Source: Caldilineaceae bacterium | Lineage (GTDB): Bacteria > Chloroflexota > Anaerolineae > Caldilineales > Caldilineaceae | Assembly (NCBI GenBank): GCA_022842065.1 | Contig: JALHQH010000023.1 | Location: 62,001 to 126,000 of the forward strand | Reading direction: 5' to 3' | Length of the DNA stretch: 64,000 nucleotides | In this document: positions 1 through 8,239 of the stretch, in pieces | How the letters are laid out: every line of letters starts with the position of its first letter | Numbering within the stretch: position 1 is the stretch's first letter | Notes under the pieces: model-generated | The model's database searches: none | Seen by the model: only the letters and a program-made list of their open reading frames with translations | Told to the model about the DNA's origin: nothing | Made by a program: the position numbers and the translations under genes

Positions 1-94
1 TGCCGACCGCAACAGCCATGAAGAACTGGGCTTCTACGACGGGTGGGGAACGGTCATCGAGCAACTTGCCAAACTGGTGGAGCAAAGCGCATAA
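1..94 (+). CDS. C-terminal end of SRPBCC/AHSA1-like protein (partial)
   Basis: Only the last 30 codons are present, read from position 2 to a TAA at 92-94. The visible tail has a Gly-Trp-Gly turn in the context FYDGWGTVIEQLAKLVE. That is the usual C-terminal helix of the SRPBCC/AHSA1 (activator of Hsp90 ATPase-like) fold, a small ligand-binding barrel. The rest lies left of the window, so function cannot be judged. It is the only plus-strand gene in the first 6.5 kb. The family assignment rests on the terminal motif alone. Confidence 0.55.
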   Translation, partial: ADRNSHEELGFYDGWGTVIEQLAKLVEQSA

Positions 95-194
95 CAGAGG
101 AACGATGAGAAAACTTGTTGTCGGTTTCGAGCCGCCATTGTGAAAAGAAGCTCACCAGCCGATGGAGGGTATTGTACACCGTCGGCGACCGAGA

Positions 195-830
195 TTAAGC
201 AAATCCAGCATTTTCCACCCGCAGCTCGGTAAAATAGCCTTCCGTGCCGATGTCAACCCACAGGCCAATGCCGCCGGAGGCATTGGCACCATGCTTTAAA
301 TCGTTCACGATTAAGACAGGATGCTCGCTGCCGTTTAAATAGAGCTGCGCTTTCTCATCCCTGACCTCGATCTTAATCGTGATCCATTCGTTAAGCCCCA
401 TGTCGGCGTATGATTCATATTGGCCAGGGGCTTCTTGCCGAAGGCGATCAAACTTGAAGGCGGGATAGGAGAAATATTGCGTAGCACGGTTTCTGCGCAC
501 CTGATCGGCGGCCCGACCATTGGTTGGGCGAATATAAATGCACTCGAACTGCGTATTGTTTTCATCAATTCTGAACGCAACGCCGATAAAGCCGCGGGCG
601 AAGTCGGGGGCATCGGCCAACAGCTTACTCAGCACGGTAACCTCAATGATGCCATTTTTGAAGTCAGCGTTGCCGAGTCTGGCAAAGGTCGCTTCGTCAA
701 CAGCCGTTACCTTGGGATCTTTGGTGACGCGGAGTGCCTCTTTGCCTTCGATTCTGGCTGTGCTGACAAACGTGTTGACTGGACGAAGGTTGGCGAGTTC
801 TTCACCGACCAGGGTCGTTATTTTCTTCAT
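195..830 (-). CDS. LamG/DUF1080-like sugar-binding-type domain protein
   Basis: Encodes 211 residues from the ATG at 828-830, preceded by a purine-rich GGAAA. The open frame continues further upstream, but the leader there has no coding character. The protein looks like a single concanavalin-like beta-sandwich. It has an early segment describing change (NADFKNGIIEVTV), a central GFIGVAFRI strand, a block resembling LamG/DUF1080 proteins (FECIYIRPTNGRA) and a C-terminal GGIGLWVDIGTEGYF. No signal peptide is visible, so it is probably cytoplasmic despite the carbohydrate-binding type of fold. It lies just downstream of a broken quinone oxidoreductase on the same strand. The fold is inferred from pattern; the ligand is unknown. 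Confidence 0.6.
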   Translation of the reverse strand: MKKITTLVGEELANLRPVNTFVSTARIEGKEALRVTKDPKVTAVDEATFARLGNADFKNGIIEVTVLSKLLADAPDFARGFIGVAFRIDENNTQFECIYIRPTNGRAADQVRRNRATQYFSYPAFKFDRLRQEAPGQYESYADMGLNEWITIKIEVRDEKAQLYLNGSEHPVLIVNDLKHGANASGGIGLWVDIGTEGYFTELRVENAGFA

Positions 831-864
831 CGTTGTTTCCTTGCCATTCTGTGTTCTAGCGGAT

Positions 865-1784
865 TCAGGGTAGACCCACGAGCTTGCCGGTAGCATTGTT
901 TGCTTCCATATCGGCATGTGCGGTGACAATCTCATCAAACGTGTACGTATGATGCAGTGGCACGGTCAGGCGGCCGCGCCCAGGGGGCACCCGGACTGCT
1001 TCAAGAAAAGATTGCAGGACAGCGGCCGGGAGATCGGTGGCCTCGCCACTGTAGGCGGTCAGCCGTACACCACGCGGTAAATACGCGATTGGGTAGAAGT
1101 CGCGAACAGTCCACTGATTACTCAACATGCCGGTGAAGCAGACAACGCCGTGGATCGCTGTCGCGCGCAGCGTGTCGGGCAACGTGGGCGTGCCCACCAG
1201 TTCAAGCGCCGTATCGACGCCGGCTGGAAAGATCGCCCGCACCTGGGCGGCGGGTGGTGGCGAGAACGGTGAGACCACGATCTTTGGCCAACACGGCGGC
1301 GGCCATCCCAACCGCCGCTGTGCCGCCGCGGATCAGCAGGGACTGACCGGGTTGCGTATCGAGACCGATGGTTAGCGAGCCATAAGCGGTCTGCAACATC
1401 TCGGGTACGGCACCAAGGGTCGCCCAATCCAACGGGGAATGAAATGGAATGACCTGGAGGGCGGGGACACATGTGTACTCGGCGTAGCCGCCGTCGAAGG
1501 TGCGGCCCATGCCCCCCATCATCGTGGCGACCTGCTGGCCAACGGGAAATTCGCCCCCTGGCGCGGCGGCGACAATACCCGTGGCCTCGATGCCCAGCAC
1601 TCGTGGAAAGGTCACCCCTTCCGCAAGGTCAAGCCGGGTGTGCAGTTCGGAGCGGTTGAGGCCAAAGGCTTTGACGCGGATCAGCACCCAGCCCGGACGC
1701 GGGGGGGATGGGCAGTGTACGGATTTGCAGCGCATCTGGTGGACCCGGCGCTTCCAGCACAACGGCTCGCATGGTAGTTGTCAT
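865..1784 (-). pseudogene. Zinc-independent quinone oxidoreductase (MDR family), broken
   Basis: The gene starts at the ATG at 1784 (GGAG upstream, 7 nt spacing) and encodes the N-terminus of a medium-chain NAD(P)H:quinone oxidoreductase. Within about 30 codons the frame breaks at a run of seven G on the plus strand (about 1700-1706). Removing one base restores the frame into PPRPGWVLIRVKAFGLNRSE. It then runs through the cofactor-binding stretch (LLIRGGTAAVGMAAA) and breaks again near 1255-1270. Here about 20 codons of the Rossmann fold seem to be missing, before the C-terminal half resumes at AAQVRAIFPAGVDTALELVG and ends at 865. The first break could be a sequencing error in the homopolymer. 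The second also loses residues, so a decayed gene is more likely. Confidence 0.75.
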
Positions 1785-2102
1785 AGATCTTCTCCATTAT
1801 TGGCTGCGTTCAGCAGACGCTTGACGAGGCTCATCTGGATCATGTCAAAATACTCGGCTCAGATATCTGGGGATTTGTATTGAAGATTTGTTGAAGGACG
1901 TTTTGCTGCTCGCTTTCTGCAACGGATAATGGCTCAGCCATTGCTTTTGTATTTATTTCAGCTAATTTCTACCACATTTCTTTTGGCTCTTGATTTGGGA
2001 GGGGAAGTGGGATGAGGGCGTGGTCTGATTTAGGCTAGGTCTGCTGTCTCACTTGAACGGGTGCCGCGAGGCAGCAGACCTAGGCTAGGGTGATATCAGG
2101 GG
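1785..2102. other. Intergenic stretch with a 12-bp hairpin
   Basis: No gene is visible. Near the right end, CTAGGTCTGCTG at 2035-2046 is repeated as its exact inverted copy at 2072-2083, with a 25-nt loop. The hairpin lies just after the stop of the leftward nitroreductase gene, so it could end its transcript, but no T-run follows. The remainder is AT-rich sequence upstream of the broken oxidoreductase. Confidence 0.5.
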
Positions 2103-2540
2103 TTAGGCGACCGGTTCGGCCAGGAAGACGGGGATCAGGCGGTCGGTTTTGTTTTGGTACTCCTGATAGGGGGGAAATGCTTCGACCGCAATCTGCCAGA
2201 GGCGTGCGCGCTCCCCTGGATCAGTTACCTCGCGCACGCGCATGGCATAGACTTCGGTTTTGTCGCGGATCTCCACATCGGGGTCAGCCTTCAAATTATA
2301 GTACCAGACGGGGTGGGTGGGCGCGCCCCCCTGCGACGCCACGAGGATATAGTTGTCGCCATCCACCGCGCGCATCAGCGGGGTCTTGCGGATCGCCCCT
2401 GTCTTCCGCCCACGATTGGTCACAATGATGACGGGCAGCCCCGTATCACGCAACGTCACCCCTGCCGTCCCGCCGCTGCCTTCATAGAGGGCAACTTGAT
2501 CAGCTACCCATTGCGATGGACTCGGTAGATACTCGCTCAT
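2103..2540 (-). CDS. Nitroreductase/deazaflavin (F420)-dependent oxidoreductase family protein
   Basis: A 145-residue protein from the ATG at 2538-2540, preceded by GAGAGG. The frame extends further upstream but without coding character. It matches the small split-barrel deazaflavin-dependent nitroreductase (DDN-like, PF04075) family. The diagnostic central block runs PVIIVTNRGRKTGAIRKTPL, followed by the strand DGDNYILVASQGGAPTHPVWYYNLKA-type region and a conserved region of valine, glutamate and arginine before the C-terminal helix. Proteins of this family bind F420, or sometimes FMN or heme, and reduce or quench small compounds. The substrate here is unknown. Family length is normal. It lies immediately downstream of a broken LRR gene fragment, which its own start overlaps. 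Confidence 0.85.
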   Translation of the reverse strand: MSEYLPSPSQWVADQVALYEGSGGTAGVTLRDTGLPVIIVTNRGRKTGAIRKTPLMRAVDGDNYILVASQGGAPTHPVWYYNLKADPDVEIRDKTEVYAMRVREVTDPGERARLWQIAVEAFPPYQEYQNKTDRLIPVFLAEPVA

Positions 2541-2763
2541 GATTCGTTTCCTCTCCACTATACTCCGACAGTTCGATAAGTTGATTCTTTTCATCTTTCC
2601 AGGAATCACCACTGAGATCAAGTTCCCTTAGCTCTGTAAGTTGCCAAAGCGAGTCGGGTAACTCAGTTAATTGCATATTGCTCAGGTCGAGTTTCGTTGC
2701 GCCTGAGCGCCATGCTGCTGCGATTTTCTGTTCTGCTCAACGGTATGCTGCATCTCGTGTCAT
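2500..2763 (-). pseudogene. Leucine-rich-repeat protein fragment with early stop
   Basis: Reading leftwards from the ATG at 2763, the frame begins MTRDAAYR and then meets TGA where homologous LRR proteins have an arginine. It continues as AEQKIAAAWRSGATKLDLSN and then a clear LRR unit, LTELPDSLWQLTELRELDLS. The frame ends at 2500 inside the nitroreductase gene. The opening 'AEQKIAAAWRSGATxLDLS' is typical of the first repeat of large bacterial LRR proteins, for example Roc-COR or TIR-linked ones in Chloroflexota and Cyanobacteria. Everything after the second repeat is gone, so this is a degraded 5' stub. The identification comes from recalled sequence character; no search was run. Confidence 0.65.
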
Positions 2764-2881
2764 GGGGTTATGCTTTTCGACAGTTGTCAACGCATAGGAT
2801 AGATGATCATTGATTGTGGTTGCCGAATTTACTTTTTAACTCCTATCAAGCACCAGCAAGCACTGAAAGCAGGCGGAATCA

Positions 2882-4423
2882 TCACTCAACAATCTCCATT
2901 ACCCAATCATCGATGGTCTTGGCCTGGCTGCTGAAGTTAATGCCCAGCAGCACCTTGGGCCGCGGGTCGGCGGCGTACTTATCGGCATAGCCACGCGCCT
3001 TAATTTGGGCGAGCGCAGTTGCGGCGCTCTCATCCAGTTTGAACTCCAGAATGTAAATGTGTGTCGGAGTTTGGACAACGCAGTCAAGGCGGCCATTGTT
3101 GGTGTTGACTTCGCTCTCAGTATACTGACCGAGATAGAAGAAGACCAGGTAGATGAGGCTGTGATAGTAGGCTTCGGCCTTGCTCAGAAAGATCTGCGAA
3201 GGAATGTTCTTGAAGATGCCCTTGACGAGTTTGATGACCTCTTCCAGGTCGTTGGTGCGAAAGGCTTGATAGAGCTGAATCACCATTGGCGTGGCGAGCA
3301 GTTCCTGTTCATGGCGCAGGTCGCTAATCATATATTCAAGCATCGACTCTTTGACTTCGGCATTGGGGTAGTCCAACGTGTATTGACCAAAGCGGTCCTT
3401 GGCTTTGATGGTCAGGTAGCCGGTCTGAAAGAGGATGGGAATCGCCTGCAACTCTTCAATATCATAGCTGGTCAGTGTGCGTTCACTCACTGTCAGGTCA
3501 TTCAGTTTGTAGAGCCACTGTTCGCGCATTAGCTTGAGCAAAAAGGTGGGTGTCCCTGTCTCAAACCAGAAATTGCGGAAATCGGCTTTGCGGAAGAAGC
3601 TCAGAATCGAGAATGGATTGTAAACGTAGGTAACGCCATCCCACGAATAGCCATTGTACCAACGGCGCAGTTGCGCAAGCAACGCTTGATGGGTCAGTCC
3701 GAGTTGTTGTTCTGCCTCTGGCATGTAGGGGGCAAAGGCGTGTTCTAGCTCGGCTTGCGTATAGCCCGTCAGGGCGGCAAAGGTGCGGTCGAGGGTAATA
3801 TCATCCAGATTGTTCAAGTCCGAAAAGATCGAGACTTTGCTAAACTTGGAGACGCCGGTAATCAGCAGAAATTCAATATAGGGGTCAGCATCCTTGATCA
3901 CCGAATAGAAGGTTTTGAGGATATTGCGATGGGCGATGGCCTGCGCTGAGTCATCCAAGTAATCGATAATCGGCTTGTCATATTCGTCAATCAGCAGCAC
4001 GACTTTACCCTGCGCGGACAGCTTACGCAGAAGTTCAGCGAACATGCGATCGATGCCGATTTGCTCAAAGCTGATGCCAAATTGGCTGCCGACCAGCCGC
4101 AGTTCTGCCTCAATCGCGCCCTCCAGTCCCTGCGTCTTATAGCCAATGCCACTAAAAGAGAGATGGATGACAGGATGAACTTTGTTCCAATCCCACTGCT
4201 CCTCAATCCACAGGCCCGCAAACAGCGCCCGCTCGCCCCGATAGATCGAAGCAATCGTCGAGAGGGTCAACGACTTGCCCGAACGCCGCGGGCGGGATAA
4301 GAAAAAGTACCCACCGGAGCGTAACAGGCGGTAGATCAGGGCAGTCTTATCGACATAGAGGTAGTTCTCATCAATAAGCTTGGAAAAGGTTTGAATGCCG
4401 ACGGGCAGTTTTTGCAGGGCCAT
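2882..4423 (-). CDS. DUF1703 protein: AAA-ATPase-like domain plus PD-(D/E)XK nuclease-like domain
   Basis: A 513-residue protein with ATG at 4423 and GAGAAG upstream. The N-terminal AAA-ATPase-like domain (PF09820) begins LPVGIQTFSKLIDENYLYVD. It carries a Walker A-type loop RPRRSGKS (residues 44-51) and a Walker B-type VVLLIDEYDKPI near residue 140. The C-terminal PD-(D/E)XK-type domain (PF08011) shows the expected acidic residues: a Glu in the TESEV stretch, D in GRLDCVV and E-x-K in YILEFKL, followed by a Gln-containing helix. Both active regions look intact. Function in this abundant family is unsettled; a role in DNA or toxin-like processes has been suggested from fold only. It is transcribed alone, with hairpin-rich sequence upstream (about 4540-4615). 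Confidence 0.9.
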   Translation of the reverse strand: MALQKLPVGIQTFSKLIDENYLYVDKTALIYRLLRSGGYFFLSRPRRSGKSLTLSTIASIYRGERALFAGLWIEEQWDWNKVHPVIHLSFSGIGYKTQGLEGAIEAELRLVGSQFGISFEQIGIDRMFAELLRKLSAQGKVVLLIDEYDKPIIDYLDDSAQAIAHRNILKTFYSVIKDADPYIEFLLITGVSKFSKVSIFSDLNNLDDITLDRTFAALTGYTQAELEHAFAPYMPEAEQQLGLTHQALLAQLRRWYNGYSWDGVTYVYNPFSILSFFRKADFRNFWFETGTPTFLLKLMREQWLYKLNDLTVSERTLTSYDIEELQAIPILFQTGYLTIKAKDRFGQYTLDYPNAEVKESMLEYMISDLRHEQELLATPMVIQLYQAFRTNDLEEVIKLVKGIFKNIPSQIFLSKAEAYYHSLIYLVFFYLGQYTESEVNTNNGRLDCVVQTPTHIYILEFKLDESAATALAQIKARGYADKYAADPRPKVLLGINFSSQAKTIDDWVMEIVE

Positions 4424-4627
4424 GATCTTCTCAACTGATTGAACAGCACTTACTCACTGGGGTTCCGTTGCCATTAATAGATAGTATATCACAGCGAACC
4501 ACGCTAAAACCAGTCATCGCGAGAATCTTACCCTAAAAATAGAACGCGAATTTTCCGGATTAGGCGGATAAATCCGCAAAATTCAGCCGAATCCGCAAAA
4601 TCCGCGTTCTATCTTCGCTCCCAGCAA

Positions 4628-5440
4628 TTACGCCAACTGATCGAGTTGCTCAATCTCCTCGGCGCTTAGCGTAACTGCGCCGGCAGCCCAGTTCTCCTGT
4701 TGACGCAACTGCTTGCTTGATTTGGGGATCGTAATCACCTGTGGCTGCTGGATCAGCCATTGAATTGCCACTTGCGCCGGGGTGATGTTATGCTGCTGGG
4801 CAATCGCCTGCACGGTTTTATCGGCCAAAACGTTATCGAGCAGCGGGGAGTAGGCGGTCACGAGGATGCCCTGCGCCTGGCAATAGGGGATCACCCCATT
4901 CTGGACGTATTCTCGATGCCGCACATTATAGTGGACCTGGTTAGTCGCCAATGGCGTATCACACAGGCGGACCGCTTCTTGTAACAGGGGCAGATCAAAA
5001 TTGCTCACGCCGACATGGCGGATCTTGCCCTCGGTCACAAGGCGGTTCAGGGCGCGCATACTCTCATCCAGCGGGATCGTCGTGCTGGGCCAGTGGATCA
5101 GATAAAGGTCGATGTAGTCGGTCTGCAAGTGCTGCAGGCTGCGTGCACAGGCGGCCAACAGATCATCGTAACGGATGTGGCTGGGGCTGACTTTGGTGGT
5201 GATGAAAAAGTCGCTACGCTGGTAGTCGCGCAGCGCGCGCCCCAGCAGCTCTTCCGAGTGGCCACTGGCGTAGTATTCCGCCGTATCAAAGTGGCGGTAG
5301 CCAATCGCAATGGCGTTGTGAATGGCCGCCAGATCGGCCTCATCGCGGCGATAGTCTGGCGCAGTGCCCCCACCAAAGTCCCAGAGGCCCAAGCCAATGG
5401 CGTCGATGGTCCCGCCGCCGGGTAATTGTTTCTGTTGCAT
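4628..5440 (-). CDS. Aldo/keto reductase
   Basis: A 270-residue enzyme from the ATG at 5438-5440 with GGAG just upstream. The classical AKR tetrad is complete: Asp52 and Tyr57 in FDTAEYY, Lys83 in TTKVSP and His116 in LIHWP. The NADPH-binding C-terminal block is present (IPKSSKQLRQQEN). The enzyme should reduce aldehydes or ketones with NADPH in the cytoplasm; the substrate is not predictable. It lies downstream of a broken Gfo/Idh/MocA gene in the same direction, with about 70 nt between them, so they probably once shared a transcript. A second, broken AKR occurs at 18.2-19.0 kb. Confidence 0.93.
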   Translation of the reverse strand: MQQKQLPGGGTIDAIGLGLWDFGGGTAPDYRRDEADLAAIHNAIAIGYRHFDTAEYYASGHSEELLGRALRDYQRSDFFITTKVSPSHIRYDDLLAACARSLQHLQTDYIDLYLIHWPSTTIPLDESMRALNRLVTEGKIRHVGVSNFDLPLLQEAVRLCDTPLATNQVHYNVRHREYVQNGVIPYCQAQGILVTAYSPLLDNVLADKTVQAIAQQHNITPAQVAIQWLIQQPQVITIPKSSKQLRQQENWAAGAVTLSAEEIEQLDQLA

Positions 5441-5510
5441 AATGCTCCTCTCCTGATGATTTGTGCCAGCGGTGTGTCGGCTTTTAAGAACGCTGTAGCA
5501 ATGCCCCTTA

Positions 5511-6291
5511 TTACGCCAACTGTACCGTCCGCCCCTCACGGGCCGAGCGGCGCGCCGCATCCAAAATCCGCACGGTGGTCAGGGCATTTTCCAGCGACCA
5601 GAGATTGCCCGGTGTCACAATTTCCTCGCCCCGCACCACCGCCGCCAGATAATTAAAGGGATCTCGAATCTGATCTGGTGCAGGGGGGAGGATGCGTGTC
5701 GTTTCGGCGGCTTCGCCGCGCTGGCGCAGCCGCAGGTTGAGCGCATCCACCGCCACCAGATAGCCATCGGCACCGTAAATCTCCATGTCTTTGCGCCCCA
5801 CGGGCCAATTCCACGACCCTTGAATAATGCCCTGCGCGCCTGGGTAGGTCAGGATGATCGTGGCTTCATCATCCACGTTAGGATAAATATCCGGTTTGAG
5901 CGTTTGCAGCACCGCGGTCACCGTCAGCGGCTCGGCACCGCCCAGCAGCCAGGTGATCAGATTGGCCCCGTAACAGCCAAAATCGACCACCGCACCGCCG
6001 GCGTGGCGCACAGGCCTCGACGACTTGCAGGTGTTCGTAGATCGAGCCAAAGGCACAGACCGCCTCTGGGTTGGTAGCGTCGAGCATGGCCGCCAGATCC
6101 GTGTAGACCAGCTCTAACGGGAAGTTGTATTCCGCGGCATAGCGTTCGGCCAGGGCGCGGTTTGGCTCCCAAAAGCCGACGATCTGCAAATTGTCACGTT
6201 GCAGCGTGCGTAGAATCCAATGGACATGGCCGTGGCTCATCCCGGCAATGGCCATGCGGACGGGTGGGGGTGTTGGGTTGGTGGTTGGCAT
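5511..6291 (-). pseudogene. Gfo/Idh/MocA-family oxidoreductase with internal deletion
   Basis: The 5' part, from 6291, encodes a Rossmann N-terminus (MAIAGMSHGHVHWILRTL, then a WEPNRALAERYAAEY strand-helix). It runs to EHLQVVEACAPR, just before the point where the family's EKP motif should follow. It then jumps, in another frame, to GGAVVDFGCYGANLITWLLG of the C-terminal domain, ending at about 5511. Roughly 100 codons of the middle, including the conserved EKP lysine region, are missing. Both a deletion and a frame change are needed to explain it, so this is a real pseudogene and not a single read error. Intact relatives oxidise sugars or inositols with NAD(P). Confidence 0.8.
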
Positions 6292-6603
6292 TGGGTGGGT
6301 TCCTTGCTATGTGTAGAGTACGCGACCCTCGTGGTTGCAGCTGCGCAGGTACATTATGTTCTGTGACTTTATTGTACCATGTGCCCCTTGCGCCTGCTAG
6401 CACTAATTTTTTCAACCCAAACATAATCCATGTTGACGAACAATAGCAGCAAAAATACGAATTGTAGTACAACCAGCGGCACTTTATAGTTGGCGCTGAT
6501 ATCATTTAACAGTTTTACTCGTGTAGAAAATGTTAAATGATGACAACCGCTGGTATATATACAGGATATACAGTTTTTCAGGGTAGCAACTTAGGTAATC
6601 AAT
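6292..6603. promoter_or_regulatory. Divergent intergenic region with 10-bp inverted repeat
   Basis: The gap separates the leftward Gfo/Idh/MocA remnant from the rightward FAD protein. ATCATTTAAC at 6501-6510 is repeated exactly in inverted form at 6532-6541, with a 21-nt spacer, about 60 nt before the ATG at 6604. It could be an operator or mRNA leader hairpin for the FAD protein. No clear -35/-10 pair was identified. Confidence 0.4.
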
Positions 6604-8184
6604 ATGACCAAATTAGCGATAGTGGGCAGTGGCCCAATGGCGCTTTATACGCTAAAACATTTGCAGAAAAGTTCTATTGCGCTCGCCATCGAGATTTTCG
6701 AGGCAGCCGATCATGCTGGTACAGGCATGCCGTACCGCGCAGATATGAATGCCGACTATATGCTTTGTAATGCGTTTAGCAGGGAAATTCCGGCTGTTAC
6801 ACAAACGTTGATTGCGTGGTTGACTAGTCAGCCGGTCAGGGAATTGAATGCTTGGGAATTGTCATGGCACGACCTCAATGCGCGGGCTTTTTATCCACGT
6901 GTTCTGATCGGGGAATTTCTGCAGTCAGAATTTGAGAATATGTGTGAGCTGCTACGCGCCGCTGGCCATGCGGTAACGGTGCGCACCCGGCACAAGGTGA
7001 CGGATATCGTTCCCAAACAACACGGGTTTGACCTGCACTGTAACGTAAACGGGACCAACAAAACGTTTGCCTGTGATGACGTGATTATCGCAACAGGACA
7101 CAGCTGGTCCGGAAAGCCCAAAATCGGGGCTGTCGAGTTGATTTCCCCCTGGCCCTATACGCAGATCACAGAACTGCCGGCCATTGCCATTGGTGTGCTC
7201 GGCTCGTCACTTTCTGCCATCGATGTCGTGATCGCGCTTGGCTTTGCGCACGGTGGATTTGATGAAGCGGACGAAGACCGCGTGCGCTGGACGGCCAATG
7301 GGGAGAATGGTGACTTTACCATCAGTATGGTGTCGCATAAAGGGGTCATGCCCGAGGGCGACTTCTATTATCCCTTTCCGTATGAACCCCTGCAGTATAT
7401 TACAGAGGATGCTGTGCTGGCGGAAGTGGCGAAAGGGGCAGCTGGTTTGCTCGCGCGGGTCTTTGCGTTGCTCTGTCAAGAGCTTGACCACAGTGATCCG
7501 GACTATCTCCGTGCGTTAGGCAAGGGGGCACGAACGATAGCCGGCTTTGGTGACGCTTATTTTGCCCGTCGGCAAAGATTGGGCGGTTTGGCCGCTGTCA
7601 AACGCGATTTCGCCGAAACACGCGCCTCCATGCGTGAGAAGAGGACAATCCCCCACCGCTACGCCCTTTTACGGGGGCACGAAAGCTTTGACTTGGCGCT
7701 TAGACATTTGTCTGAAGAGGATTATGCAACCTTTCAGCAGCATCTCCTGCCCGTATTTGGTGACTGCTATGCGGCTGTGCCCCATCTCTCACTCGCCCGC
7801 ATGATTGCGCTTTACGATGCTGGTGTATTGAACCTGTATGCAACAGGCACAGATTCGACCTTTTGCCGTCTAGATGACGGCAGCATTCAAGTTTCGACCG
7901 ATGACGAACCGCTACAGTTTGACGCCATGATTGATGCCCGCGGACAGGCTAGCCACAGTGTCGCTGATTTGCCTTTTCCGACTTTGGCAAACAGCGTAAG
8001 CGATGCCGATAAGCCAGTCGAAGAACCCTTCCGCTTAGCGCTGAAGACCATAGAAAAAGGGCGAATTTACTGTTTGGCCATGCCGCAGCTGCTTGAGCGT
8101 TTTCCCTTTTCGCAAGGCCTGCCCAACTGCGACGAACTCACCGCAATTGTTGTCACCGACTTTTTGGGCGCAGCTGAGGAATAA
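6604..8184 (+). CDS. FAD/NAD(P)-binding protein (PF13454-type)
   Basis: A 526-residue protein. It begins with a dinucleotide-binding Rossmann motif, MTKLAIVGSGPMALYTLKHL (Gly-x-Gly-x-x-A pattern). The family signature block around GTGMPYRADMNADYMLCNAF follows, then a second nucleotide-binding segment with DDVIIATGHSW and GVLGSSLSAIDVVIALG. This is the FAD/NAD(P)-binding 9 family: large oxidoreductase-like proteins often linked to amino-acid or secondary metabolism, with few tested members. There is no signal peptide, so it should be cytoplasmic. It stands alone, convergent with the NACHT gene (56 nt between stops). Start and full length look typical. Confidence 0.85.
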   Translation: MTKLAIVGSGPMALYTLKHLQKSSIALAIEIFEAADHAGTGMPYRADMNADYMLCNAFSREIPAVTQTLIAWLTSQPVRELNAWELSWHDLNARAFYPRVLIGEFLQSEFENMCELLRAAGHAVTVRTRHKVTDIVPKQHGFDLHCNVNGTNKTFACDDVIIATGHSWSGKPKIGAVELISPWPYTQITELPAIAIGVLGSSLSAIDVVIALGFAHGGFDEADEDRVRWTANGENGDFTISMVSHKGVMPEGDFYYPFPYEPLQYITEDAVLAEVAKGAAGLLARVFALLCQELDHSDPDYLRALGKGARTIAGFGDAYFARRQRLGGLAAVKRDFAETRASMREKRTIPHRYALLRGHESFDLALRHLSEEDYATFQQHLLPVFGDCYAAVPHLSLARMIALYDAGVLNLYATGTDSTFCRLDDGSIQVSTDDEPLQFDAMIDARGQASHSVADLPFPTLANSVSDADKPVEEPFRLALKTIEKGRIYCLAMPQLLERFPFSQGLPNCDELTAIVVTDFLGAAEE

Positions 8185-8239
8185 GGGCTAATTCATGGAT
8201 CTGGTCGCTGTGATTGGGCGATAGGCAGTTGTAGGATGG

